A DNA stretch of 64,000 nucleotides from Ignavibacteria bacterium (GCA_016720835.1 JADKJW010000001.1:62001-126000); one strand, 5' to 3'; shown: positions 43,462 to 53,851, counted from the first letter of the stretch. The notes: generated by a model from the letters alone, not told the origin. Numbers and translations: made by a program.

Positions 43462-44571
43462 CTACCTCCGGGAGGGGCTGAGTTGTGCAAGCCGGATCAC
43501 TGCGTCCGCGATGTCGAACGCCGCTTCCGGTCGTCCCAATCCTCGCGCGGCTTCCGCCATGCGCCGCAGCGCGTCGCCGTCGCGCAGCAGTGGGAAAAGA
43601 GTGTCCTCGAGGGAATCGATCGCCGCGTCTTCCACGATACGCGCCGCGCCGCCACCGGCGAGCGCCCGCGCATTCTTGCGCTGGTGATCCGCCGCGGCGT
43701 GCGGGTACGGCACGAGGATGGCGGGGATGCCGAGCGCCGTCAATTCGGCGATGGACGTCGCGCCCGCGCGGCACACGACGAGGGTCGCGGCGGAATAGGC
43801 GACGTGCATCTCATCGATGAACGCCCGGACCGCCGCGTGCGGCATGCCCGCCGCCGCGCGCTGCATGTCCACGAACTGCGCGGTCCCGGTCTGCCACAGC
43901 ACCTGCACGCGCTCTTCCGCGAAGCGCGGCAACATCGTCACGACCGCGCGGTTGATGGATGCGGCTCCAAGACTGCCGCCGAACACGAACACCACGGGAA
44001 GCGCCGGATCGAGACCGAAGGCGCGGCGCGCCGCGCCTGTTTCCGCGCGCGAGAGACTCTGCCGAACCGGATTGCCGCTGAGCACGACCTTTTTCGCGCG
44101 CGGGAGCATCCGTCGCGTCGAATCGAACGTGATATGCACTTCGTCGACCATGCCGGAAAGCGCGCGGGTGGTGACGCCCGGATATTCGTTCTGCTCCTGG
44201 ATGAGCGTGGGCGTTCCCATGCGCGCGGCCATGGCGACCACCGGCCCGGAGACGTACCCGCCGGTGCCGACGACGACGTCCGGTTTGCGGGCGCGCAGCA
44301 GCCGGAACGATTGCCAGAGGGAGACGACCACCTTGAGCGGGAGCGACAGCGTCTCGGCGGAGAACCGGCGACGGAATCCGGAAATCCAGATCGCATCGAA
44401 CGCGAACCCGCGTTTTGGCACGACCACCGCTTCGATCTTCTTCTTCGAACCGGCGAAGCTGACGCGCGTGGCGGGATCGCGCAGGAGCAGCGCCTCCGCA
44501 ATGGCGATACCCGGGAACAGATGCCCTCCGGTCCCGCCTCCGGTGAAGACCACGGTCAACGGTCTGTTCAT
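43462..44571 (-). CDS. murG: Undecaprenyl-PP-MurNAc-pentapeptide GlcNAc transferase
   Basis: 369 residues, GT-B fold. The N-terminal G loop TGGGTGGHLFPG, a second glycine-rich motif VVGTGGYVSGP and the C-terminal GGSLGA loop are all present. Near the end CRAGATSIAELTALGIPAILVPYPHAAADHQ binds UDP-GlcNAc. It makes lipid II on the inner membrane face. The start overlaps the ftsW stop by ATGA. Confidence 0.96.
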   Translation of the reverse strand: MNRPLTVVFTGGGTGGHLFPGIAIAEALLLRDPATRVSFAGSKKKIEAVVVPKRGFAFDAIWISGFRRRFSAETLSLPLKVVVSLWQSFRLLRARKPDVVVGTGGYVSGPVVAMAARMGTPTLIQEQNEYPGVTTRALSGMVDEVHITFDSTRRMLPRAKKVVLSGNPVRQSLSRAETGAARRAFGLDPALPVVFVFGGSLGAASINRAVVTMLPRFAEERVQVLWQTGTAQFVDMQRAAAGMPHAAVRAFIDEMHVAYSAATLVVCRAGATSIAELTALGIPAILVPYPHAAADHQRKNARALAGGGAARIVEDAAIDSLEDTLFPLLRDGDALRRMAEAARGLGRPEAAFDIADAVIRLAQLSPSRR

Positions 44572-45740
44572 TCGTACACCTCCCCCACGCGGGGACCCGG
44601 GGCTTCCGCGTCCGCCTTCACTTCGCGGGGACGGATGCGCGTGTACATCGAAATGTTCAGGAGAATGCCGAGCGCGAATCCGGTGAAGAGAATGCTTGTC
44701 CCGCCGTAGCTGATCAGGGGCATGGGCAGTCCCGTCGTCGGCAGCAGGCCGGTGGTGACCATCGCGTTCAGCAGCGTGTTCACGATGATGACGCAGGTGA
44801 TGCCGACGGCGAGAAATCTGCCGAGGTCATCCGTCGCCCGCTTCGCGATCTTCATCCCGCGCAGCATCACGACGACAAACAGCGCGAGGATGATCACCGC
44901 GCCGATGAATCCGTATTCCTCACCGACGATGGCGAAGATGAAATCGCTGTACGACTCCGGCAGGAACAGCTCGCGCTGCTTGCTCATCCCGACGCCCACA
45001 CCGAAAAGCCCCCCGTTGCCCAGACCGATGACGGCCTGCTCGATCTGCGATTTGGCCATGTCGGCCTTGTCCGCGAGGTCCGCCGGAGCATTCAGGTAAT
45101 CCATGATCCGTTTCAACCGGTACGGTTTCGAGACCGCGTAGACCAGCACCGCCGGCAACGCCAGCGCCGCGGATCCCAGCATGTGGCGAACCCGGACGCG
45201 TCCGATGAACATCATCATGAAGCTGATCAGCGTGATCACCACCACGGTGCTCAGGTTGTTCTGGAACGTGATGAGTCCGACGACCGCGCCGATCCAGACC
45301 ACCAGCGGTAAAAATCCGTTCTTCAGGCTGCCGATGTACTTCTGCTTCTGCGACAGCAGCACGGAGAGATGGATGACGAGCGCAAACTTGGCGAATTCGG
45401 ACGGTTGGAATTTCAGCGGACCGTATCCCAGCCAGCGCTTCGCGCCGAGCTGCGTCGTTCCGAAAAACGGCGTGAGGACCAGGAAGAAGATGCCGAGCAG
45501 CAGGATGACCTTGCTGTATTTCATGTACACGTGGTAATCCGCGAACATGCCGAGGCCGAGGGCGAAAAGCCCGAGCGCGACGCGGATCGCGTGATTGAGG
45601 AACAGCACGCTGTAGTCGCCGTCGTTGTGCGCGCGGGAGATGTCCACGCTCGCGCTGTAGACCACGCCGATACTGAACAGCATCAGCGCGACGACGCTGA
45701 AAAACAGCGGAAGATCGATATGCCCGGTGCGCTGCTTCAC
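44568..45740 (-). CDS. ftsW: Lipid II glycosyltransferase FtsW (SEDS family)
   Basis: 390 residues from a GTG at 45740, which overlaps the murD stop (GTGA). About ten membrane helices. SEDS landmarks are GAKRWLGYGPLKFQPSEFAK, the LLTFQ-like segment with FQNNLSTVVV, and the long extracellular loop ending in LPESYSDFIFAIVGEEYG. GLPMPLISYGGTSI comes near the end. It polymerises glycan strands with the class B PBP encoded upstream. Confidence 0.96.
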   Translation of the reverse strand: MKQRTGHIDLPLFFSVVALMLFSIGVVYSASVDISRAHNDGDYSVLFLNHAIRVALGLFALGLGMFADYHVYMKYSKVILLLGIFFLVLTPFFGTTQLGAKRWLGYGPLKFQPSEFAKFALVIHLSVLLSQKQKYIGSLKNGFLPLVVWIGAVVGLITFQNNLSTVVVITLISFMMMFIGRVRVRHMLGSAALALPAVLVYAVSKPYRLKRIMDYLNAPADLADKADMAKSQIEQAVIGLGNGGLFGVGVGMSKQRELFLPESYSDFIFAIVGEEYGFIGAVIILALFVVVMLRGMKIAKRATDDLGRFLAVGITCVIIVNTLLNAMVTTGLLPTTGLPMPLISYGGTSILFTGFALGILLNISMYTRIRPREVKADAEAPGPRVGEVYE

Positions 45741-47119
45741 GCCGGCTGCCTCCGCGGTTGCAAAGACTGCACGAGGCGCTTGAATACCAGACCCCGATGC
45801 TCGAAGTTGTCGAACATGTCGAAGCTCGCGCATGCGGGCGAGAGCAGCACGACGTCACCGGGCGTCGCGATGTCCTGCGCAATGGCAACGGCATCCGGCA
45901 TCGACGCGGCGCGGCGCACGTCGGTGTGGCCCGTGAATGCCCGCTCCATCGCGTCGGCCGCTTCGCCGATCAGCACCGCGGCCCGGACGGTGGCATCGAT
46001 CAGCGGCAGCAACGGCTCGTACGGCGCCTCCTTGTCGCGACCGCCGGCGATGAGCACCACGGGCTGATGGAAACTCTGGAGCGCGATGACGACCGAGTCG
46101 ACATTCGTGGCCTTGGAATCGTTGATGTACACGACATCGTCAACGCGGCGCACCACTTCCAGCCGGTGCTCCACCCCCTCGAACGCGCGGATCGTCTCCG
46201 CCACGACCGCGGTCGGAACACCGTGCAGGCGAGCCGCGAGCGCGGCCATCAGGATGTTCCGGTAATTGTGCCGCCCGCGCAGATGCAACTCGTCGATGGA
46301 GACGAGCCGCTCGGTCCCTTCCCCGATGTTCACGTACAGCGTGCGCGCTTCCATCCACCCGCCATGGTCGAGGACCTGCTGCACGCTCGTGCCGAAGCGG
46401 CGCGCAGCGGCCGGGGCGATCGCCGCCACGGTCTCGGAATCGTCGCAGTTGTAAATCAGCGCATCCTCGGGAAACTGGTTGCGGAAAATGCGCTGCTTGG
46501 CCGCGATGTAGTCGGCAAACACGCCGTGGTAGCGGCCCAGATGATCGGGGGTGATCGTGGTCAGCACCGCGGTCGCCGGCCGCAGACTCAGGCAGTGGTC
46601 GAGCTGGAAGCTGCTGACTTCGAGCACGGCAAGATCGGCCGTATCGCCGTCCGCGATCACCGCGTCCGAGAATGCGTGTCCGATGTTTCCCGCGACGATG
46701 GTGCTGCGTCCCGCGGCGCGGAATATTTCTCCGGTGATGGTCGTGGTGGTGGTCTTCCCGTTCGTGCCGGTGATGCCGATGATCGGGGCGTGGAAAAAGA
46801 TCGACGCGAGTTCCAGTTCGCTGATGACCGGAATTCCGCGCCGCTCCGCCTCGACAAGCACGGGCGCGTCGGACGGGACGCCCGGACTGACCACGACGAG
46901 TTTCGCGTCGAAGACGCGGTCCGTGTGTCCTCCGAATTCCACGGAGGCGCCGTGCGCCCGCATCTCCGCGATCACGTCGCCGTGCGCCTCCGCAGGGCCC
47001 TCGTCGCTCAGCAGGACGTCGGCGCCCTTCTCCCGCAACAGCCGCACTGCCGCGCGACCGCTGCGGGCTGCGCCGATCACGCTGACGGACGCGGTGGTGA
47101 TATCGAACGGGAGGGTCAT
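45737..47119 (-). CDS. murD: UDP-N-acetylmuramoyl-L-alanine--D-glutamate ligase
   Basis: 460 residues from the ATG at 47119 (5 bases after mraY). The Rossmann start SVSVIGAARSGRAAVRLL, the P-loop GITGTNGKTTTTT, EVSSFQLDH and VYINDSKATNVDS are all as expected. It adds D-Glu to UDP-MurNAc-L-Ala. Confidence 0.96.
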   Translation of the reverse strand: MTLPFDITTASVSVIGAARSGRAAVRLLREKGADVLLSDEGPAEAHGDVIAEMRAHGASVEFGGHTDRVFDAKLVVVSPGVPSDAPVLVEAERRGIPVISELELASIFFHAPIIGITGTNGKTTTTTITGEIFRAAGRSTIVAGNIGHAFSDAVIADGDTADLAVLEVSSFQLDHCLSLRPATAVLTTITPDHLGRYHGVFADYIAAKQRIFRNQFPEDALIYNCDDSETVAAIAPAAARRFGTSVQQVLDHGGWMEARTLYVNIGEGTERLVSIDELHLRGRHNYRNILMAALAARLHGVPTAVVAETIRAFEGVEHRLEVVRRVDDVVYINDSKATNVDSVVIALQSFHQPVVLIAGGRDKEAPYEPLLPLIDATVRAAVLIGEAADAMERAFTGHTDVRRAASMPDAVAIAQDIATPGDVVLLSPACASFDMFDNFEHRGLVFKRLVQSLQPRRQPA

Positions 47120-47123
47120 GCGC

Positions 47124-48233
47124 TTACCGGACCTTGAATGACGCCAGACTGAGAATGGCAAGGATGATCGCGATGATGTAGAACCGCAGCACGATTTTCG
47201 GTTCGGGCCAGCCGAGCAATTCGAAATGGTGGTGAATCGGCGCCATTTTGAACACGCGCCTCCCCTGCCCGTATTTCCGCTTGGTGTATTTGAACCACGC
47301 CTTCTGCACCAGCACCGACACGGTCTCCGTGAAGAAAATTCCGCCGAGCACCGGCAGGAGCAATTCCTTTTTCAGCATCACCATGACCGCGCCAAGAGCG
47401 CCGCCCAGCGCCAGCGATCCGGTATCGCCCATGAACACCTGGGCCGGATACGCGTTGTACCAGAGAAATCCCAATCCGGCCCCGACAATGGCAGCGCTGA
47501 ACACCGCGAGTTCGCCGCTCCCCTCCAGGTACGGAATGTTGAGATAGTGCGCGGTGTCGACCCTGCCCGTCACATAGCATATCACCGCGATCGCGATGAA
47601 GGCGATCGAGATGGTGCCGATCGCGAGCCCGTCGAGACCGTCCGTCAAATTCACGGCGTTCGATGTCGCCGTGATGACGAACACGATCATCGGAATGTAG
47701 AGGAAGCCGAAATCGAGCATCTCGTTCTTCCAGAACGGCACCATGGTCGCGGATTTGTGCGCGGCGAATTCGGGAGCGAAATACATCACGCCGCCGACGA
47801 GGACTCCCACAAGGACCTGTCCGACGATCTTGTACTCGCCGATGAGGCCTTTCGGAAGCTTCTTCACCACTTTGAGGTAATCATCCAGAAATCCCACGAA
47901 CCCCAGCAGCGCGGTCGCGACGACGATCAGCCACACGTAGGTGTCGCGCAACTCGCCCCACAGCAGGACCGGCACGAGAGCGGACGCGAGGACGATCAGT
48001 CCGCCCATCGTCGGCGTTCCGGCCTTGGCCAGGTGCGACGTCGGCGCCTCCAGCTTCGCTGCTTCGCCGATCTGCCTGCGCTTCAGCAGCCTGATGATGC
48101 GCGGACCGACCACCCAGCTGATGAACAGCGCGGTGATCGCGGCCGCGGCGGCGCGAAACGTGATGAAGTGAAAGATGTCGAACCCGGGAGGCGCGAATCG
48201 CTCGTTGATCAGCGTGAGGAGATAGTAGAGCAT
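47124..48233 (-). CDS. mraY: Phospho-MurNAc-pentapeptide transferase
   Basis: 369 residues, ten membrane helices. The catalytic aspartates are in GFVGFLDDYLKV and NAVNLTDGLDGLAIG, and the histidine-rich loop MAPIHHHFELLGWPE is near the end. It transfers phospho-MurNAc-pentapeptide to undecaprenyl phosphate, making lipid I. Confidence 0.97.
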   Translation of the reverse strand: MLYYLLTLINERFAPPGFDIFHFITFRAAAAAITALFISWVVGPRIIRLLKRRQIGEAAKLEAPTSHLAKAGTPTMGGLIVLASALVPVLLWGELRDTYVWLIVVATALLGFVGFLDDYLKVVKKLPKGLIGEYKIVGQVLVGVLVGGVMYFAPEFAAHKSATMVPFWKNEMLDFGFLYIPMIVFVITATSNAVNLTDGLDGLAIGTISIAFIAIAVICYVTGRVDTAHYLNIPYLEGSGELAVFSAAIVGAGLGFLWYNAYPAQVFMGDTGSLALGGALGAVMVMLKKELLLPVLGGIFFTETVSVLVQKAWFKYTKRKYGQGRRVFKMAPIHHHFELLGWPEPKIVLRFYIIAIILAILSLASFKVR

Positions 48234-48237
48234 GGTG

Positions 48238-49653
48238 CTAGCCTGTGGCCTCCGCCGACAGGCGTTCGCGAAGGCCTGTCACGATGTCTTCCATGTGCAT
48301 GCCGCGGGAACCCTTCACGAGGATCGTGTCCCCCGGGCTCGCGAGGGCCTCGAGCGCGCGCTGCAACGCGGCCGTGTCCGTGAAATGCTGCGCGAAGCGT
48401 CCGCCGGAGGCCGCGGCCGCCGCGATGCTCTTCGCGTGCCTGCCGCAGGTCAGGAGAAACGGGATGTCCAGCGCGCGGAGCGCTTCGCCGACGGCGCGGT
48501 GCTCGGCGCGAGCGGCGGCGCCCAGTTCGAGCATGTCGCCGAGCACGGCGATTCTCCGCCCCTCGGTGCTCATGGCGGCGAGCGTGTCGAGCGCCGCGAT
48601 GGTCGAGTCGGGATTGGCGTTGTACGTGTCGTCGATGAGACGGATGCCGCCGACGGTCGCGACCTGCAGGCGCCCGCTGCCGCCCGTGAATCCGCCGATG
48701 GCCTTCACCATCGCGTCCGTGTCGCAGCCGAAGGCGAAACCGACGGCCAGCGCCGCCGCGGCCATCATCGCCGCATGCCGGCCCGGCACGCGCATCGCCA
48801 CAACGAGGGGGGACTTCGCGTAACGCGGCGCGTCGATGCGCACGCGCGGACGGCCCGTGCCGTCCACCTGCACGTCCGAAATCCGGACGGCGGCATGCCG
48901 CGACACGCCGAAGGTGACGCGCTCCAACCAGCGCGGCAATGACGCGCGGAGCAGCGGCTCGTCCGCGTTGACGAATGCGACGCCGTCCCGCGGCAACGCG
49001 CGATAGAGCGCGCTCTTCTCCGCCGCGATGCCTTCGCGCGACAGCAGTTTCTCGATGTGCGCCCGCCCGATGTTGGTGATCAATCCGTGCGTCGGCTCCG
49101 CGATCGCGCAGAGCGAGGGAATGTCGCCCGGCTGGTTGGTGCCGAGTTCCACCACCGCGAGATCGTGCGAGGGGCGCAGCCGGAACAGCGTTGCCGGCAG
49201 ACCGATCTGGTTGTTGAAATTCCCTTCGGTGCGCAGCACCGAAAACCGGGTCTTCAACACCGCGGCGACGAGATCTTTCGTGCCGGTCTTGCCGTTGCTG
49301 CCGGTGATGCCGAGCACGGGAATCGGAAACCGCTCACGATAGGCGCGCGCGATGTCCCCGAGCGTCACGAGGGTGTCGCGCACGACGAGGAGGCGCATGC
49401 CTTCCGCCTCCCGCGCGTGCCGCCGGTGCCAGGATGCGCTGACGACGCACAGGAGGGCGCCCGCCTGCAGCGCCTGCCGGACGAAATCATGCCCGTCGAA
49501 CCGCGCACCCCGCAGGGCGACGAACACGGTGCCCGCGGTGGCGTTGCGCGTGTCGGTGCCGACGCTCCGGATCGCGCGCCCGGCGACGCCGTCGAGCCCG
49601 ACGGCGCGCGCATGCGGCAGCGCAAGAAGGTCGGCCACGCGCATCCCGGTCAT
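48238..49653 (-). CDS. murF: UDP-MurNAc-tripeptide--D-Ala-D-Ala ligase
   Basis: 471 residues from the ATG at 49653, which overlaps the murE stop (ATGA); an ATG three codons later is possible. P-loop GITGSNGKTGTKD, ELGTNQPGDI, and the IDDTYNANPDST motif of MurF are present. It adds D-Ala-D-Ala, completing the pentapeptide. No ddl gene is in this cluster. Confidence 0.96.
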   Translation of the reverse strand: MTGMRVADLLALPHARAVGLDGVAGRAIRSVGTDTRNATAGTVFVALRGARFDGHDFVRQALQAGALLCVVSASWHRRHAREAEGMRLLVVRDTLVTLGDIARAYRERFPIPVLGITGSNGKTGTKDLVAAVLKTRFSVLRTEGNFNNQIGLPATLFRLRPSHDLAVVELGTNQPGDIPSLCAIAEPTHGLITNIGRAHIEKLLSREGIAAEKSALYRALPRDGVAFVNADEPLLRASLPRWLERVTFGVSRHAAVRISDVQVDGTGRPRVRIDAPRYAKSPLVVAMRVPGRHAAMMAAAALAVGFAFGCDTDAMVKAIGGFTGGSGRLQVATVGGIRLIDDTYNANPDSTIAALDTLAAMSTEGRRIAVLGDMLELGAAARAEHRAVGEALRALDIPFLLTCGRHAKSIAAAAASGGRFAQHFTDTAALQRALEALASPGDTILVKGSRGMHMEDIVTGLRERLSAEATG

Positions 49654-51209
49654 TTCTTCACCCCTCCGCGCTTTTCGTCGAAATAGGAGCGAACCACCTC
49701 GCGATCGTCGAAGTGAATCCGGGTGGCGCCGACCTGCTGCGTGCTCTCGTGACCCTTCCCGGCCACGAGGACGATGTCGCCGGGCAGGGCGCGCCGCAGG
49801 GCATACGCGATCGCGAGTTTCCGCTGCGCGTTGCGTTCCACGTCGGCGCCATCCACGACGCCGCGCATGATTTCGTCGATGATGCGTTCGGGATTCTCCG
49901 AGCGCGGATTGTCCGACGTGACGATGGTCAGATCGGAGAGGCGCGATGCGGCCTTGCCCATGAGCGGCCGTTTGGTCTGATCGCGATCGCCGCCGCATCC
50001 GAACACCGTGATGATGCGTCCGCTCCCCTGCAGCAGTCCGCGCGCCGCCTCGATGGCCTTGATCAGCGCGTCGGGCGTGTGCGAGTAGTCGACGATCGCC
50101 GTCACGCCGTCCGCCGACGTGATCCGTTCGAAGCGGCCTGCCACCGACTTCACGCGCCGCAGGCCGGCGACGATGGTGTCCGCGTCGATGCCCAGCGCTC
50201 TGCCGCACGCGAACGCCGCGGCCAGGTTGTACGCGTTGAAGGCGCCGATGAGCGGGGACGTGATGACCGTCTCGCCGCCGCGGTGCCTGAGCGTCACCGA
50301 AGTGCCGCGCGCGCTGCTCGAAATACTCGTGAGCTTGAAGGACGGTCGACCGGTGCTGCCGTAGGTCGAACGGCGGTTGCCCGCTCCCGCGCCGATGCGC
50401 TCCCACGAGGGATCGTCGGAATTGAGGATGGCGCGCTTCCGCGTGTGGCCGCTGAACAACAGCGCCTTCGCGTCGCGGTATGCCGCCATGGTGCGGTGAA
50501 AATCCAGATGATCCTGCGTCAAGTTGGTGAAGATGGTCGCGTCGAACTGCACGCCATGCACGCGCTGCAGCGCGAGGGCGTGCGAGGAGACTTCCATGAC
50601 CGCGGCGGTGCACCCGGAGGCGACCATCTCCGCGAGGATGCGGTGCAACTCCTCCGCCGGCGGCGTCGTGAAGCGCGCGGGAATGACGGTCTTGCCGATG
50701 TGGTATTCGATGGTCCCGATCAACCCGGTCTTCCGTCCGCTCTTTTCGAGGATGGATTTCACCAGGAAGGACGTGGTCGTTTTGCCGTTCGTGCCGGTGA
50801 CGCCCACGAGCAGGAGCTTCTTCGCCGGCGACCCGTAGAATTGTTCCGCCAGTTGCGCGACCGCCACCCGCGTGTCCTGCACGATGACGATGGTCGTCGC
50901 GTTGTGCTGTGAATACGAGGCGGACAGCAGGTTCTTCAGTTTCTTCCGGTACGCCGAGAGCTGCACGACGACGACGCTCGCCCCGCGCTCGATCGCCTGC
51001 TGCACGTGGTCATGCCCGTCGGTATGCTCGCCCGACACCGCGACGAACATCCATCGGTCGCTCACGCGCCGCGAGTCCGTCGTGATCCCCGCCACTTCGG
51101 CATCGTGCGGTCCGGACATCTGCACGACCGGGACCGTGTTGATGAGCGCCGAAAGCAAGTGGGCCGCGGGGCGGCGAGCGATATCCATGGTCAACTGACT
51201 GAACATCAT
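49650..51209 (-). CDS. murE: UDP-MurNAc-L-Ala-D-Glu--meso-diaminopimelate ligase
   Basis: 519 residues. The P-loop is GVTGTNGKTTTSF; the substrate domain has TTDSRRVSDRWMF, and the C-terminal domain has VDYSHTPDAL. The specificity motif DNPR (TSDNPRSENPE) marks the meso-DAP type, so the organism should have DAP peptidoglycan. Starts at 51209, 51206 or 51188 are all possible. Confidence 0.96.
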   Translation of the reverse strand: MMFSQLTMDIARRPAAHLLSALINTVPVVQMSGPHDAEVAGITTDSRRVSDRWMFVAVSGEHTDGHDHVQQAIERGASVVVVQLSAYRKKLKNLLSASYSQHNATTIVIVQDTRVAVAQLAEQFYGSPAKKLLLVGVTGTNGKTTTSFLVKSILEKSGRKTGLIGTIEYHIGKTVIPARFTTPPAEELHRILAEMVASGCTAAVMEVSSHALALQRVHGVQFDATIFTNLTQDHLDFHRTMAAYRDAKALLFSGHTRKRAILNSDDPSWERIGAGAGNRRSTYGSTGRPSFKLTSISSSARGTSVTLRHRGGETVITSPLIGAFNAYNLAAAFACGRALGIDADTIVAGLRRVKSVAGRFERITSADGVTAIVDYSHTPDALIKAIEAARGLLQGSGRIITVFGCGGDRDQTKRPLMGKAASRLSDLTIVTSDNPRSENPERIIDEIMRGVVDGADVERNAQRKLAIAYALRRALPGDIVLVAGKGHESTQQVGATRIHFDDREVVRSYFDEKRGGVKK

Positions 51210-51215
51210 GTCGCA

Positions 51216-53396
51216 TCAGTGAAGGTTTGCGGTGATGGGATAACGCGGCTCCGCCGACAGCGTGCAACGCGTTCCGCGCGGGACGCGTTCGCCCGCTTTC
51301 GGTGTCTGTTCGCGGACGATGCCGCTGCCGAATGGACTCGGCTCCAGACGCGCGGCTTTCAACAAGGCCATGGCATGCCGGAGGCTGAGGCCGGTCACGT
51401 CGGGAACCGTGGCCGTCGATCCGCTCTCCGTCCGGGGCCGGACCGACACCGCGAGATTCACGCGCGTGCTGCGCGCCTGCACCGTGAGTGCGGCGGGCGT
51501 CTGCGCGGTGACCAGTTCGCCGGCTCCCCGCATGTCCATCGAGAAGCCGCGGGCGGCGAGGAGGGCCTTGGCGAGGGGCACGTGGAGGCCCCGGACGTCC
51601 GGAACGATGCTCGTCCCGCCGTCCGATGCCATGCGGAGCGGCTCAGCGGGTTTCGCGAATTCGGGGGAGGAGTTGATGATGCGCAGGGCGATTTCCTTGA
51701 AGATGGGCGCGGCGACGACACCGCCGTAGTACCCGTTCTGCGGATCGTCCAGGATCACGAGAATCAGCACTTTCGGATCGGTCACCGGGAAGAACCCCAC
51801 GAAGGAGGCGACGTGCGAACTGCTCGAGTACGCGTCGTCGATGATCCGCTGCGTGGTTCCGGTCTTGCCGCCGATCTGCATGCCGTCGATGCGCGCCATT
51901 TTCGCCGTGCCGCTGTCCACCACGCCCTGCATGAAGCCGCGCATCGTCGCGGCCGTTCCCGAGCTGATGACGCGCCGGATGACCTGCGGCACCGTCTCGT
52001 CCACGATATTCCGGTTTTCGTCGAGCAGCCACTTGCGGATGTACGGCCGCATCAGCACGCCATCATTCGCCACGGCGGCATACGCGCAGGCGATCTGCAG
52101 CGAGGTGACGGACAGGCCGTACCCGAAGGCGAGATACTTCAGCGTGAGACCGTCCCACTCCGTCGGCTTGCGCAGATCGCCGCGCACCTCGCCGGGCAGT
52201 TCCACGCCTGTCCGGATGCCGAAGCCGAAATTGCGCGCGTACTTGTAAAAGCGCTCTGCGCCGAGCTTCTCGGCGAGCTTCGCGGAGATGATGTTCGAGG
52301 AATTGATGAAGGCGCCGCGCAAAGACAACATGCCCGCCTTGTGCTCATCCTTGATGGACTTCTGCGATGCGCTGAACTGCCACAACCCGTTCTCGGCGTT
52401 CAACATGTCATCGGGAGTGTACAGTTCCTCGTTCAGCGCACTGCTCATCGCCACGATCTTGAAGGTGGAGCCCGGCTCGTAGATGTCCGTCACCACGCGG
52501 TTCTTCGCGTTTGCGATCTGCTCTCCGGTGTAGTCGCCGAGCGTGTTCGGGTTGATGGTCGGCACGTTCGCGAGCGCGAGGATCTCTCCGGTCCGCGGCT
52601 GCAGGATGATGCAGCGACCGGAAAGGGCGCCGTGCTTCTCCACGCCCTTCGCGAGTTCTTCCTCCGCGATGGACTGGTACGATTGGTCGATGGTCAGCAC
52701 CACGCTCCGGCCGTTCACGGGATCCTTCTGCGGATAGTCCACTTCGGGGCGGCGGCGTCCGTTCGCGTTGCGCTGATAGACGATGTACCCGGGCTGCCCG
52801 GCAAGATCCTTCTCGAGTCCGAGTTCGATGCCCGCCTGCCCGGTGTTGTCGACGTTCGTCCACCCGATGACGCTCGATGCGAGACCGTCGAAGTTGTAAT
52901 GCCGACGGGGCGTGCAGCGCAGACGGATGCCGTAACACTTCCAGTTCTTGAAGGGACGCGCCGCGTCCTCCGGCATGCGCTTCGCGAGCACCAGGTAGCG
53001 GATGTCCGTCTTTTTCAATTTTGTCAGGATCGTCTGCTGCGGCATGTCGATGCAGCGCGCGAGGAAACGCGCCACCGTGTCCGGCCGCGCGATCACGCTG
53101 GGATCGGCGATCAGGGTGTACTCGTTCAGGTTCGACGCCAGGATCGAGAGATTCCGGTCGAGGATCACCCCGCGCACGGGAGCGATCGTTTCGCGGCTCT
53201 GGTATTGGTCCAGCGCGATCTCCCGCAGCTTCGCGCCGTCGCGAATCTGTATCATCGAGAGTTTCGCTCCGACGAGCACGAAGCAGGCCAGGAACACGAC
53301 CAGCAGGATGTACATCCGCCGCAGACTCTGCTGGCGCTGGAGAACGCGGACGACCTCGTTCTTGTGCAGGCCGCTATGGAGATTCTCGCCGTTCAC
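51216..53396 (-). CDS. ftsI: Class B penicillin-binding protein (FtsI/SpoVD-like) with C-terminal PASTA domains
   Basis: 726 residues from a GTG at 53396 (GTGA overlap with ftsL). One membrane helix (about 29-47), a PBP dimerisation domain, then the transpeptidase with EPGSTFK (active Ser), SSN and GKTGT. After it come two PASTA-like repeats (IVPDVRGLHVPLAKALLAARGF and ATVPDVTGLSLRHAMALLKAA). PASTA tails are classical for Gram-positive SpoVD and also occur in FCB bacteria. It cross-links septal wall with FtsW. Confidence 0.95.
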   Translation of the reverse strand: MNGENLHSGLHKNEVVRVLQRQQSLRRMYILLVVFLACFVLVGAKLSMIQIRDGAKLREIALDQYQSRETIAPVRGVILDRNLSILASNLNEYTLIADPSVIARPDTVARFLARCIDMPQQTILTKLKKTDIRYLVLAKRMPEDAARPFKNWKCYGIRLRCTPRRHYNFDGLASSVIGWTNVDNTGQAGIELGLEKDLAGQPGYIVYQRNANGRRRPEVDYPQKDPVNGRSVVLTIDQSYQSIAEEELAKGVEKHGALSGRCIILQPRTGEILALANVPTINPNTLGDYTGEQIANAKNRVVTDIYEPGSTFKIVAMSSALNEELYTPDDMLNAENGLWQFSASQKSIKDEHKAGMLSLRGAFINSSNIISAKLAEKLGAERFYKYARNFGFGIRTGVELPGEVRGDLRKPTEWDGLTLKYLAFGYGLSVTSLQIACAYAAVANDGVLMRPYIRKWLLDENRNIVDETVPQVIRRVISSGTAATMRGFMQGVVDSGTAKMARIDGMQIGGKTGTTQRIIDDAYSSSSHVASFVGFFPVTDPKVLILVILDDPQNGYYGGVVAAPIFKEIALRIINSSPEFAKPAEPLRMASDGGTSIVPDVRGLHVPLAKALLAARGFSMDMRGAGELVTAQTPAALTVQARSTRVNLAVSVRPRTESGSTATVPDVTGLSLRHAMALLKAARLEPSPFGSGIVREQTPKAGERVPRGTRCTLSAEPRYPITANLH

Positions 53397-53851
53397 CGAA
53401 CCCGTTTCTCCGCGTGTCGCGGCACGTATCCCGGCACTTCGAGGGAGAACGGCTGCATCCGCGAGTGCACCAGGCCCAGTTCCTCGGTGGCGATTTTCTG
53501 AATGCGCGTGGAGCTCGTCAGCAGATTCAATTCGGCGCGCAAGGCCTCGCGCTGCTGCACCAGCTGCTGCACGTCGCGATCGCGCGTGGTGATCGTGCGC
53601 ATGAGGTTGTCCACGGTCACCGTGTTGGAGATGTACGCGGCCACCACGAGCGCCGAGATCATCAGCACGCCGACGATGCCGAGCGTCGGCAGCTCGCGGC
53701 CGCGCGATTTCGCGTGCGGCGTGTGGACGTAGTCCTCCGCGATGCCCGGACGCGCGGCGCGGCGATCCGCGGCGGCGCTACGCGTGAAGCTTCGCACCCG
53801 CTCGAAGGCGGGCGCTGCGGGCGCGGGGATTTCTGCGTATCTCGTTTTCAT
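53393..53851 (-). CDS. ftsL: FtsL-like divisome protein
   Basis: 152 residues: a long cytoplasmic tail (about 55 residues), one membrane helix (LGIVGVLMISALVVAAYI), then a coiled coil (TTRDRDVQQLVQQREALRAELNLL) ending in a short conserved segment (IATEELGLVHSRMQ). This architecture and the place between rsmH and ftsI define FtsL. The ATG at 53851 overlaps rsmH by 74 bases; a GTG at 53797 would cut that to 20. Confidence 0.82.
   Translation of the reverse strand: MKTRYAEIPAPAAPAFERVRSFTRSAAADRRAARPGIAEDYVHTPHAKSRGRELPTLGIVGVLMISALVVAAYISNTVTVDNLMRTITTRDRDVQQLVQQREALRAELNLLTSSTRIQKIATEELGLVHSRMQPFSLEVPGYVPRHAEKRVR

Noticed and set aside
51006..53501. 831-codon plus-strand frame opposite ftsI
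   Set aside because: It is antisense shadow of a clear PBP gene, with no motifs.
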